NCBI RefSeq assembly: GCF_048128805.1
Contig: NC_136012.1
Location: 14,380,225-14,444,224 of the forward strand
Origin: Centroberyx gerrardi
Lineage: Eukaryota; Chordata; Actinopteri; Beryciformes; Berycidae
Length of the DNA: 64,000 nucleotides
Direction of reading: 5' to 3'
The translations under genes were made by a program, and so were the position numbers. The notes beneath the pieces are model-generated. The model searched no databases. It was not told the origin of the DNA and saw only the letters and a list, made by a program, of their open reading frames with translations. Positions 55,030 through 64,000 of this stretch are shown here, in pieces (the stretch's first letter is position 1; each line of letters begins with the position of its first letter).

Positions 55030-55205
55030 CCCACACGAGGAGATTACATTTATATCTGAGACATTTGGCCGAAACTTCACTTTTTAGAGCGACTTATGAT
55101 AAGTGCGCAGGAGGAGGTTCAGTGTCTTGCTCAAGGGTTAGGGTTGTTTGGCTGTTGTAGGGATCAAACCTGTGTCTGTCTAACCAATAGGACGCCCCGG
55201 CACCT
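55030..55205 (+). mobile_element. Dispersed repeat fragment with AGAGCGACTTA and CTTGCTCAAGG
   Basis: The order TTATATCTGAGACATTTGGC, AGAGCGACTTATGATAAGTG, GTTCAGTGTCTTGCTCAAGG, ATCAAACCTG is that of a very common teleost interspersed repeat. The copy is diverged and partial. Confidence 0.55.
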
Positions 55206-55429
55206 GGTTTCTGGGCCAGTTTTTATATCGACAAAGATGTGGTGGACAGAAGACAGCTTTGTTTTAGGTGCTGGAGTGAAATAATTCTCCAGTGCTGAAA
55301 ATGAACCATACAAAGAGTACGCTTTTCTCCAGGTGTTTCAGTATCACATCCCCTCCAGATGTGAGTGAATGGTCTCATGTGTTTCTGTGGGGCTCTGAGT
55401 TGTCCTTCCAGATGAAACACACACACACG

Positions 55430-55473
<44 letters not shown>

Positions 55474-57015
55474 TGCGCACACACACTACAGCCCCACACA
55501 GCTACTGGTCAGACCCCTCATTAGTTTTACAGCCATCCACATCAAAGAAAATAGGGGCCATTTTTGTCCCTCTGGACAAACAAATTAGGCTCTGGTTTGA
55601 GTTAACAGAGTCAGGCTTTGATTAGAAAATCATTAAAACGTGTTTTACTGTGACTGGGTCTTCTCACGAAAGGTTAACAGATTTTTACTGTACCTTCAGG
55701 ATGTAACATATTCAACTGCTTTGGTGGTCTGTGGCACCCTCAAGTGGTCACAGTTTTAAATCAGAGCCATGTTGTGGATATTGAGGGGAAACTGGAATTG
55801 TTTCCTTAATGTATTTCAGTGAATCTTAATGAAAGACAAGATTTTTCTATTCAATTCAATGTCACCTCCACTGTATACATTGTTGCCCATTTTGTTGTCT
55901 TTATAATTAATTATTATATAATTATATTGTTATGATGTTTGTTCTAATTTATATACATTAGATTTTATCTCTGTTTTTAACATCTACATTTTTGTTTTAT
56001 TATTGTATTCTGCCTTGTAACATTTGTTTTGAGAGGTGCATTATAAATAACGCTTTACATACTTTTTTTTACTTTACATACATACTTTACATTACAATGT
56101 AATGGAGCAAGTGCATAAACACATTATATGGTCTTATTTTGCCCATCCTGCCATGATATGCACAATTAACATTTACTTCACAGCTTCTTTTATGTCTGAA
56201 TTTTTACCAAAAGTGGCCGCTGACGTTTGAATACTTTACACCGTAGGGTGGCTATGAGGGAAAAAAAAAAAGACATCAAACCAGCAGGCTCCTTTGACAT
56301 GAGGCCATTGATTTGAAAGGTTACCTGGCAGGAGTGTAACTGAGATGATGCAACATTTTTAGAGGAGAGTGAAACAGCTTTAAAAATCTTACGTCATGCA
56401 CTAGTTTTTTGTTTTTTTCACCCTTCACCTGCACTCCTCCTCCCTGACACTAGATGGGTGTCTGGTGCCGGGCCTTAAGAAAAACAGTTTGCAAGCACAA
56501 AATAGAAAGTTAACAATGTGATACTCTTTTCACTTGCTCCCCTCCATAGGAAGGCTAGAGTGCAGGGTCAGTTACAGAAACAGTGTCCCAGGGGCTTGAG
56601 CCTGGGTCCTCTGGTTCAAGATTGGCCTTCTTACTCATTATAGCACCCTGCTGCCCCCTATACATATTGTCTATTCCAAGTTATTTTTGTCCCAGGCCGA
56701 TCTTTCAGTGCCTGAGTAAGTGTTTGACATTTTTGCATGGTTGATATGTCACAATCTTTGACTGGCTGCAGTGTCATCTTAAATGCAATCACTGATTTCA
56801 GCAACCTATGTGGTTTAAAACAATGGAGCCATGCCAGCTACATTTCATATGAAAGCTAGAAAATTACATGATGTTAAAAGTTCCAGTATTTGACACCTTA
56901 GTTACCACAATGATCTGACCAGGAAATTAATCTTGACATAGTTAAATTGCTACATTATAGTATACTGAAAAGGCATGACAAAAAAGACACCGGAATACAG
57001 ATACATTCATATATG
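55206..57015. other. Gene-free interval before prob1
   Basis: (CA)n at 55416-55470, and a possible antisense SINE remnant at 56560-56665 (GGTTCAAGATTGG and CACCCTGCTGCCCCC). AT-rich otherwise. No exon is supported. Confidence 0.45.
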
Positions 57016-57544
57016 ACATATTTTATTGGCATTGTTGTTGCAGACATCATGTGCACAAACTCACTCATCCAGTATTAGAGAAACAAAATAATAAAATAAA
57101 TATGAGGTTCTTCTTAAACAGTATTTTCAAGTTTGTTGGAGATATTTGTTAAAGTACACACATCAGTAAATCAGTAAATCTATTGATTTATATTGCTCAT
57201 GTATTATTGGTAAGAATATGATGTTCTTACTCTCTATCCAAAAGGGCAAAATTTAGATAGATCTTTTTGGCTTCAGGTATTAGTCTTAAGAACACTTCAT
57301 AGAAAAGCATAACTTGTGTTTTCAAAACTATCAATCATAGAATAATAACATTCATATTTATTCTTCTATCAAAGCAGCCCATTACAGTATAAGCAGCAGC
57401 AAATAAACAACAACCAAAGAATCACTGTCTTCAGTTGCTATGTGAAAACTCAAATAACATTACAGGCTAACATTAGACAACCCCTTTATACACTGTGTAT
57501 TTAAAACCCAACAGGCTCCAGGAAGACGGCCTCTAACCTCTATT
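57016..57544 (-). other. prob1 3'UTR with poly(A) signals
   Basis: Minus-strand AATAAA signals lie at 57357-57362 and 57022-57027, about 190 and 520 nt downstream of the stop. Either or both may be used. Confidence 0.5.
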
Positions 57545-60500
57545 TCAGGACCTCTTCCCCCCTGCGGTGGGTAGGTTGGGGGGATGTTTGTGGTAGCAGT
57601 CTGGTGGGGTGGGATTGGGGCTTGCATTCATCCCTGTAGGGACATAATACATACCCTCCAGGTAGCTCTGGTCGAGTGGTGGATGGCTCTGGGGCTCTGG
57701 TTTGGACCCCTGACCAGAGGGACTCCCGTAACCGACCCCGGCCCCATTCTGGTGCATCGCTGCTGAGGCAGAGGACTCGGGATGGCGGGACGGTTGGGGC
57801 TGAACCTGGGGGTGGGGCGGGGCAGGTGGGACTGCATAGGGCAGGTACTGTGGACCAGGGGCGTACATGTTGGGGTTGTGGAGGGAAGGATAGGGGGCCG
57901 CTGAGGGAGGATAGAGGCCTGAGTGAGACATGGCCTGCTGGGGGATGAGCACCTCCACGTACTGGCCAGTCTCTGGGTCAAACAGCATCTTCCTCAGTGG
58001 CTGCACAGGCACCTCTATGTAGAAATACTTCCCTGTCTCAGGATCCATGAGCACTCTGCGAGGCGTCTGTCCATAGCTACTCTCTGAGTACAGACTGGAG
58101 CTGTCACCCCCATACTCAGAGCCATAGGACGGCCCCAGGCTCTGAGGGCCACACAGGTACTGGGGATCCATAGGTGGAAGGCCAGGGGAGTGGCTATGGC
58201 CAGGGTCGGTGTACGGACCCCCACCCACACCTGGTGGCTGCTGCTGGGGAGAACGGTGGACAGGAGGGCGCCGGGGGTCAATATGCTGAGGTGGCTGCAA
58301 CGGGCGGTCAGCAGGGCAGGGCTGCATGAGAGACGGGTGGGGAGGGCAGGCAGGAGGGTGGTGGAGAGGCTGGTATATGGCTGGAGGCTGGCTTGATTTA
58401 GGAGAGCTGGGCTGGTAGCTCATATGCTGAGGGTCAGGTCTGCACTGGTGGGGACGGAGAGCGGGCTGGGCCACAGGGTAAGGTAGTGCCTGGCCTGGGG
58501 AGTGTGGGGGGGCAGGTGGGGTGAGGTTGTGGGGGCTGTGGTGGTGGTGAGGCGGGGTGAGACCGGGGTGGGAGGGGCAGCCAGAGGTGCAGGAGCATGG
58601 AGGAGGGCGGGAGGAGGGCTGGAAGCGATTTGGCCTCCTGGGGGTTAAATCTGGCAGCATTAGGGGACTGAAGCTCTCCCTTTCATCGTAGCTCGGAGGG
58701 TCGTCTGAAGCGTAGAAACGCAGGTCATCTGTTCTGTGGGAGCGCTCGTTGGACAGTGACCTGTGGTATGGCTGGTGGGCGTGTGTGTATCCCGGCGCTT
58801 GTGTTGTGGATACAGTAACAGGTTGTTTTGTACTGTTAGAAGTGACCGGCATACCTCGCTCTTGAGGGTATGCCGTCCTGGGATGCTGTGGTTGGCTGTT
58901 TAGATCCGTAACAGCTGGCTGGCTTGCCTGGCTGGCTGAGGAAGGTCCAGGGACTTGGTTTGGTGTCAGGTCAGGAACTGGACCTAGAGCTGAGGTTGGA
59001 CCTGGGCCCTTGGCTGATGTTGGAGCAATGGTTAAGGTCGTGGGTCTTTGTGTATATCTGGAGCTCTGAGGTGAGGCCCCTGGCTGTTGCTGCTGAGCTC
59101 TGTCGTTAGATGCCTCTGTCTCCGATGGTGCCGTTGATCGGTTTGAGAGACTAGAGATGGTGGTTGCCATTGTTTTGCTCGGTGGAGGTCTGCAGCTGGA
59201 GACTGTGGACACTGCTAGTTTTCTTGTATAATTCGATGTTGGTGTGGACTCACTGGAGAGCTTTCTGTAGATTGTTGGTGAGGAGACTACTATTGTTTGA
59301 GGCCTCTCCTCACTTTGTGGTTTTACGCTTGATGTTGTCTCTGCTGATTTCTGTGATTCATTTGGCATTGCTCCTAAATCTGTTGGTTTGAATTTGTAAT
59401 TTGGTTTTGGTGGCACAACTGGTTTTTGAGAGTTGTTAGCTATAGATTTGACCTCTATAGTTTGAGGCCTACTGCTTGGTGCGTTGTTTGTGGGCATCTC
59501 TTGTTTCTGTGTTTCTTTAGACAGTGACGTCACCTCGATTGGCTGAGGTCTGAATCTCCTTATTGCAGGGGATCTTGGAGGGAAAGTTGGATCTTGTCTT
59601 TTCACTGCTTCAAAATCTCCTTGCTCCTTCTGTTTGACTTGAGATGAATTTCTAAGAGGAGACACACTATTTTGCTTTGCTGCGTCTCTTACTGTAGGCT
59701 TAACATTAACTCCCTCGTCTTCTCTGGTCTTTGTAAGGGTCTCTGTGTTGTCAGAAACTGCTGTGGAGCCAGACTTGGTAGAAGAGGAGGAGAATGTTCT
59801 TTCCCTCCGTGACTCAGTCAGACTTCCATCTGAAGGCGTGGCGGTCTGGAGGGGGATCTCCAGGCGGTTCACATGCTTTCGGGGGGGGCCTTTACCTCCA
59901 GCTGCACTCTGGCCCTCACCCACTACTGCTCCAATGTCAGCTTGGTAGCCCTTCTCCTTTAATATCATGGAAACTGAGTGGCCGCTGCTGCCAGGGGTTG
60001 TGCCAGAAGTGGGCCCAGGCGAAGGTGAAGTGGATGGGGCTTGGAGTGGGGTGGGAATCTCTTCCTGGGCTGGAGATGCAGATGTCTTGGTCTTGCTGGA
60101 TCCATCCCTTATCACAACTACAGCAGTGGACACCTCTCTGTCCTTACTAGGGAGTCTGGGGAGGCTTCCCAGCATGGGGGGCTTTCTGTCTCTTCTAACC
60201 ACCACAGGTTTCTCCTCATTGTCTGGCATTTTGTAAGTTTCTGCTTCAGTATCTTGTGTTTCTGCCTCCATGTTAGGATCAGGTTGACATAGCTTTGCTG
60301 TTGCCGTGTCCCCTGTTGTGTAACTCTGTCTGTCTGCGTAGGAGGAATTCTCTGGTTCTGGGCTTGTCTCGGTGGTGAGCTGTGGAGAAGCTTGGTGTTT
60401 GTCACCTGGATTCTCTGGGTCTATCTTGCTCTGTGTCATTTTATTTTTGTCTTCTTTCCAGCAAACAGCCTTACATTCTATCTGCATTGGCTGTGGGCGA

Positions 60501-63500
60501 GACACAGGCTTTCCCTTGTTCTGCACAGGTGGAGATAATGTTAGGAGCTTTGCATCTTCCACCTCCACCTTCTGTTCCTCTTTTGTCTCCACCCTGAGCT
60601 CCTCTCTCCTTTCCTCCCTCTTCTCCTCTTTCCTTTCCTCTGTCATCTCTTCCCTCCTCTCCTCCCTCCTTACCTCTTCCCTTGTCTCCCTCCGCTCCTC
60701 CCTGATCTCATTCCTTTCCTCCTTAATTTCATCCCTCCTCTCCTCCTTTGAAATTTCTGTCCTCTCTTCATTCTCATCTGATGGCATTACAGCACTGGCT
60801 GCCTTGAATGACAGATTATATGTATTTTTTACGAGCCGCCGAACGTCTCTTACTTTGTGGATGGGGACTTTAACTTTACTATTCCCGTTCCCTTCTTCCT
60901 CCTCTGGTTTCCCATCCACTCTGGCCTCTACCCTTTCTTCCTTTTCTCTGAAGGACATTTCTGGTGAAGGAGCTTCACGTCGTAGCTCAGATTTATTTTC
61001 CACCTCAGGTGTGAGAGAGACATTGAGCGAGGTTTTCTTTTTCTCTGTGGCAGTACTGGCTTTGAGGGTAATCTCTGGTGTTTTTGACATATAGGTGCTC
61101 TTGTCACCCTGTTGCAGTTGTTTATGGTCCTCGGTGCCAATGATTTCACATTCCTGGTCTCTGTTTGTCATTCTGTCCTGCGTGCTGCTGGCTCCAGTGG
61201 CAAAAGGAGCTCCTGTGTTCCCGGCAGTGGCATTTGCTGAGTCACCGCCCTCTCTTTCCTCCCATCTTTTACTGTCATCTGCTCGTTGTCCATCAGTCCT
61301 GAGGATGACTTTTTCTGTGGTGGACTGTTTACTGTCAAATGGCACTGTCAGTTCTGATCTCATTTCAGATCTTGAAGAGGTTGTATGCCTGTTTTGAGAA
61401 TCAGTCCCTTCGTCAGTCTGTGGCAAGTTAAAACTTGTGCTGCTGCTATTTGAGCTTGGCCTGTTACTGGATTTCACTCCAAAGTTTTTCTGTGATCTGA
61501 TTTCACCCCTTGTGCTCGGTTCTCTTCTCACAGCAAGATCTTCAGATGAAAGACTGTGATCTGAGTGAAGACTGGAGCTCAGATTGTGTGTGTCAGGTTT
61601 TGGGGACTCTTTAAGTGGTGCCATTGCACTCTCAGGGGGTGGGGTTTTGTCCTCAGAGGGGGGGCTCACCTCTTCTCTCACGTGCTCTTCAGTTTGTTTA
61701 TCAACACTTTGCATCTTCTTGGACAACACACTCTTGATGAGACAAGTGGCCATCTTGGTCTTAGTACAAGACTCATCCAGAGAAACAGATTTCTGGAGTT
61801 TAGATTTCCTCTCATTTTTTTCATCTGGCTCGGGGCTCGGCTCAGGCTGGTAGGACTCCTGCATGGCCGCTGGTGTACTGTGTTGTCTTACCAATGTCTC
61901 TCTGGAGTGCCTCTGTAGAGAGGGACTGTCCGCCATCACAGGAACCACAGGGCTACTATTCTCACTGCTGTCATCCTGCTTCACTTCAGCAGTATTCTTT
62001 CTCTTCAGCTGGATCTGTCTCTTTGGTACTCCTCTCTTCACCTTCCTGGGCTCCTCTCTCTCCACAGCCACATCAACACACTCAAAGCTGCCCATCTCAT
62101 AGCGCTTTGATGGGTCTAGGCCATCAGAGTAATAGGTAGACTGGTGCTGGAATGAGAAGTCCTCGTTGTCCAGCCTTGGAGCAGACCCCCTGAAGTCAGC
62201 GTAGGCCAGCCAGGCAGCATTGGCCCCAGCTGGGCTTTCCTGGGTAGATGGCTGGGAAATATTGGTAGATGAACGGTGGCTGGAGTTGTACATGTCAAGG
62301 TAATCTACCTCAGGGCTTGACAGGCTGCTGAAAGCCAGGTCTGTAAACCACTTCACCTCATTGTCTGCCTCATCCAACTCACTTCCCATGCTGGAGCTGG
62401 AGCTCCGGCCGGGCCTGTTTACGGCCACACGTCCGGGAGCAGAGTTCTTGTTCTGGGACACAGTAGGCTGAAGCCGTCTGGTAGGACCACCTCCCCTGGT
62501 GTCTTGCTGGGAAGTCTGCACTCTGAGCAGACTTTGTTGTTGCTGTAGCTGTCTGGTGGCAAGCAGGCTCTCTGAGTAGGAACGCGCTGTTGGCATTCCC
62601 TGACGAGTCTCTCTGCTTGTGGGAGCTGTACTGCGACTCGCAGGCCCTTTTCTATTCCTGGCACTGAATGACAGCTCAACCTGTTCCCCTCTGTAACTGG
62701 CGTCCCCCTGCCACCCCTCCCCCTTTTCGGGCACCCGCTCCTCCCTCTTCCTCTCTCTCTCCATCTCCCTCTCCCTTTGCCTCTCCCTGTCTATCTCTCT
62801 TTCCCTTTCTCTCTCCTCCTCCAGCTGCATTTCCCTCTCCATCTCCAGTTCCCTTTCCAGCCTGACCCAGTAGGCCTGGCTATTACTGTCAATGGGGGCA
62901 ACATTGGGGCTTTCCCTATTTGTCACCGGTTTCTCTAAATTACCAGTCAGTGAGGATGCTACCACCTGAGGAGGGCTACAGTTTCTATTCTGCCACTGTC
63001 GGTATGGCTTCTGAGGGGCTATGATGTGTACAGGGGTGAACCTGGTGAGTGGGGGAGAGGGCGTTCTCTTCCTGTTTACATGGTGGGCCATGTCCTCCAC
63101 AAAAGTCTCTCTGGTTTCACTTCCAAGTTTGGGTGATGGCTGTCTTCTCAAGTGCTCGGGTGTAAAAGTAGATTTCAGAGAGCTGTTGCTTTCTCTATTG
63201 TCAGAGGTTAAGGGGTGAGCCGCAAATTTAGGCTGTGGGCTGTCCAATCTCTGTACAGGTGAGTTAGATGTAGCCTTGTGGGCAGGTGAACTGTTTGGAC
63301 TCCTGTTCTCAAGAGAGACTGGCAGATTAAGGGAAGGAGCCTGGAGTTCAATAGAGGAATTATTATAAGGGTCTTCTTTCTGGAAAACAACAGGACCAAT
63401 ATCTTGTTTCTCCTCAGAGAAGGAAGCTACACTTGGGTTATGTTGATGGTATATTTCCCTTGGTGTTGTTTCTCTGTCTGTGCTTTGTTGTTTTAGTGAA

Positions 63501-64000
63501 CTATCTAACACCCTTTCTTCAGCTGAGAAAGGTGAAGTGGATTCAGGTGAATGAATAGGACTTTTTGCTACTGGTGAGCTGTTTTTGATGTTTGCCACAA
63601 GTGATTTGGCTCCACTGTCTAATTCAGATGAGGGTGACACTGTGTCTTCTGTCAAGTGGGTGGGGTATTGTATTCCTGTAATATCAAGTGAAGAGGAAAC
63701 AACCTCGACCTCAGGTATGTCTCTGAGGGGAAAAGTAGGCTCTGTATATTGTGGATCAACTTCAATGGAGGGGGCAACTGGTGAGTGCTGATGACACCTA
63801 GTTTCAGGCGATGAGGCAACAGGTGAAGGATCTCTATTTCTGTGTTGAGGTGAGGGAGTTTGATACCTCTCAGATGAAAGGGTTTGATGCCTTGGCTCAG
63901 GTGAGGGAGTGTGATGCTTCGGCTCAGGTGAAGGGGTTTGGTACCTGGGTTGAGGTGACAGAGTTGTTTCAGCGTTCTCTGGCTGTAGGACAACACACGT
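57545..64000 (-). CDS. prob1: DUF4585 proline-rich protein, probable PROB1 (C4orf54 family), 5' partial
   Basis: The frame has 2,151 codons without a stop and is still open at the right edge. Function is unknown; relatives are large disordered proteins. Near the C-terminus (residues about 1,980-2,021 counted from the edge; 57940-58062) are paired motifs MDPETGKYFYIEVPVQP and FDPETGQYVEV, the hallmark of DUF4585. Other conserved-looking blocks are KWFTDLAFSSLSSPEVDYLD, MATCLIKSVLSKKMQ and RRLVKNTYNLSFKA. Low-complexity parts include an N-terminal TPSPEP repeat region, Glu/Arg runs (about residues 377-426 and 1071-1148) and a Pro/His/Gln C-terminal third. It ends GGKRS then TGA at 57545-57547. 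The first in-frame codon at 63655 is TTG, not a start, so the true start is beyond 64000, or an exon begins at an acceptor-like TCCTACAG (63990-63983). PROB1 is preferred over C4orf54 because ankhd1 and hbegf neighbours are also 5q31 genes; the length is more like C4orf54. Confidence 0.75.
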   Translation of the reverse strand, partial: TCVVLQPENAETTLSPQPRYQTPSPEPKHHTPSPEPRHQTLSSERYQTPSPQHRNRDPSPVASSPETRCHQHSPVAPSIEVDPQYTEPTFPLRDIPEVEVVSSSLDITGIQYPTHLTEDTVSPSSELDSGAKSLVANIKNSSPVAKSPIHSPESTSPFSAEERVLDSSLKQQSTDRETTPREIYHQHNPSVASFSEEKQDIGPVVFQKEDPYNNSSIELQAPSLNLPVSLENRSPNSSPAHKATSNSPVQRLDSPQPKFAAHPLTSDNRESNSSLKSTFTPEHLRRQPSPKLGSETRETFVEDMAHHVNRKRTPSPPLTRFTPVHIIAPQKPYRQWQNRNCSPPQVVASSLTGNLEKPVTNRESPNVAPIDSNSQAYWVRLERELEMEREMQLEEEREREREIDRERQREREMERERKREERVPEKGEGWQGDASYRGEQVELSFSARNRKGPASRSTAPTSRETRQGMPTARSYSESLLATRQLQQQQSLLRVQTSQQDTRGGGPTRRLQPTVSQNKNSAPGRVAVNRPGRSSSSSMGSELDEADNEVKWFTDLAFSSLSSPEVDYLDMYNSSHRSSTNISQPSTQESPAGANAAWLAYADFRGSAPRLDNEDFSFQHQSTYYSDGLDPSKRYEMGSFECVDVAVEREEPRKVKRGVPKRQIQLKRKNTAEVKQDDSSENSSPVVPVMADSPSLQRHSRETLVRQHSTPAAMQESYQPEPSPEPDEKNERKSKLQKSVSLDESCTKTKMATCLIKSVLSKKMQSVDKQTEEHVREEVSPPSEDKTPPPESAMAPLKESPKPDTHNLSSSLHSDHSLSSEDLAVRREPSTRGEIRSQKNFGVKSSNRPSSNSSSTSFNLPQTDEGTDSQNRHTTSSRSEMRSELTVPFDSKQSTTEKVILRTDGQRADDSKRWEEREGGDSANATAGNTGAPFATGASSTQDRMTNRDQECEIIGTEDHKQLQQGDKSTYMSKTPEITLKASTATEKKKTSLNVSLTPEVENKSELRREAPSPEMSFREKEERVEARVDGKPEEEEGNGNSKVKVPIHKVRDVRRLVKNTYNLSFKAASAVMPSDENEERTEISKEERRDEIKEERNEIREERRETREEVRREERREEMTEERKEEKREERREELRVETKEEQKVEVEDAKLLTLSPPVQNKGKPVSRPQPMQIECKAVCWKEDKNKMTQSKIDPENPGDKHQASPQLTTETSPEPENSSYADRQSYTTGDTATAKLCQPDPNMEAETQDTEAETYKMPDNEEKPVVVRRDRKPPMLGSLPRLPSKDREVSTAVVVIRDGSSKTKTSASPAQEEIPTPLQAPSTSPSPGPTSGTTPGSSGHSVSMILKEKGYQADIGAVVGEGQSAAGGKGPPRKHVNRLEIPLQTATPSDGSLTESRRERTFSSSSTKSGSTAVSDNTETLTKTREDEGVNVKPTVRDAAKQNSVSPLRNSSQVKQKEQGDFEAVKRQDPTFPPRSPAIRRFRPQPIEVTSLSKETQKQEMPTNNAPSSRPQTIEVKSIANNSQKPVVPPKPNYKFKPTDLGAMPNESQKSAETTSSVKPQSEERPQTIVVSSPTIYRKLSSESTPTSNYTRKLAVSTVSSCRPPPSKTMATTISSLSNRSTAPSETEASNDRAQQQQPGASPQSSRYTQRPTTLTIAPTSAKGPGPTSALGPVPDLTPNQVPGPSSASQASQPAVTDLNSQPQHPRTAYPQERGMPVTSNSTKQPVTVSTTQAPGYTHAHQPYHRSLSNERSHRTDDLRFYASDDPPSYDERESFSPLMLPDLTPRRPNRFQPSSRPPPCSCTSGCPSHPGLTPPHHHHSPHNLTPPAPPHSPGQALPYPVAQPALRPHQCRPDPQHMSYQPSSPKSSQPPAIYQPLHHPPACPPHPSLMQPCPADRPLQPPQHIDPRRPPVHRSPQQQPPGVGGGPYTDPGHSHSPGLPPMDPQYLCGPQSLGPSYGSEYGGDSSSLYSESSYGQTPRRVLMDPETGKYFYIEVPVQPLRKMLFDPETGQYVEVLIPQQAMSHSGLYPPSAAPYPSLHNPNMYAPGPQYLPYAVPPAPPHPQVQPQPSRHPESSASAAMHQNGAGVGYGSPSGQGSKPEPQSHPPLDQSYLEGMYYVPTGMNASPNPTPPDCYHKHPPNLPTAGGKRS

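Noticed and set aside
60372..61094. 240-codon plus-strand open frame opposite the DUF4585 gene
   Set aside because: It is the antisense of Glu/Arg-rich codons (GAG/AGG read as CTC/CCT), giving Ser/Leu/Phe-rich translation. The minus frame is the continuous and conserved one.
63653..63655. Start of the DUF4585 protein at 63655
   Set aside because: The codon is TTG, and the frame stays open to 64000 with sensible TPSPEP-type sequence, so this is not a translation start.

Overview
The window is nuclear DNA of a teleost fish, probably a percomorph or other acanthomorph. The evidence is multi-exon genes with GT-AG introns, many only about 90-200 bp long. It also has very frequent CA/GT microsatellites, tRNA-derived SINEs and many small hAT-type MITEs. 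The species cannot be named from sequence alone.

Layout, left to right. (1) 1-2523, minus strand: first coding exon of ankhd1 (2233-2523) and the start of its first intron, which runs off the left edge. (2) 7465-13145, plus strand: complete hnrnph1, ten coding exons, 407 codons. Its noncoding first exon is probably just before 5471. (3) 15079-22830, minus strand: complete rufy1, 17 coding exons, 717 codons, RUN domain, long coiled coil and FYVE zinc finger. hnrnph1 and rufy1 converge tail to tail, with poly(A) signals about 50 bp apart. (4) 24524-26686, plus strand: complete hbegf, five coding exons, 243 codons, a membrane-anchored EGF-family growth factor with a TATA box and an AU-rich 3'UTR. 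(5) 28.2-57.0 kb: about 29 kb with no gene I can support, filled with microsatellites, SINE/LINE pieces and MITEs. (6) 57545-64000, minus strand: one uninterrupted reading frame of 2,151 codons, open at the right edge. It carries the paired DPETG-x-Y motif of DUF4585 proteins and is best read as prob1 (C4orf54 is the paralogous alternative).

For each spliced gene the exon lengths add up to a whole number of codons, and every junction used is GT-AG. This supports the models strongly.

The genes do not form a pathway. The interest is in arrangement. In human, the HNRNPH1/RUFY1 tail-to-tail pair is on distal 5q35, while ANKHD1, HBEGF and PROB1 are on 5q31. Here the hnrnph1-rufy1 pair lies between the divergent ankhd1 and hbegf genes. 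Other points worth checking are: several clean transposon insertions with target-site duplications, one of them in the hnrnph1 3'UTR; a TTAA-flanked element carrying a palindromic TCTCGCGAGA motif; two perfect 22-bp hairpins; CA repeats packed against rufy1 and hbegf splice sites; and a near-consensus CTCF site between rufy1 and hbegf. I saw no convincing new enzymatic or defence system.
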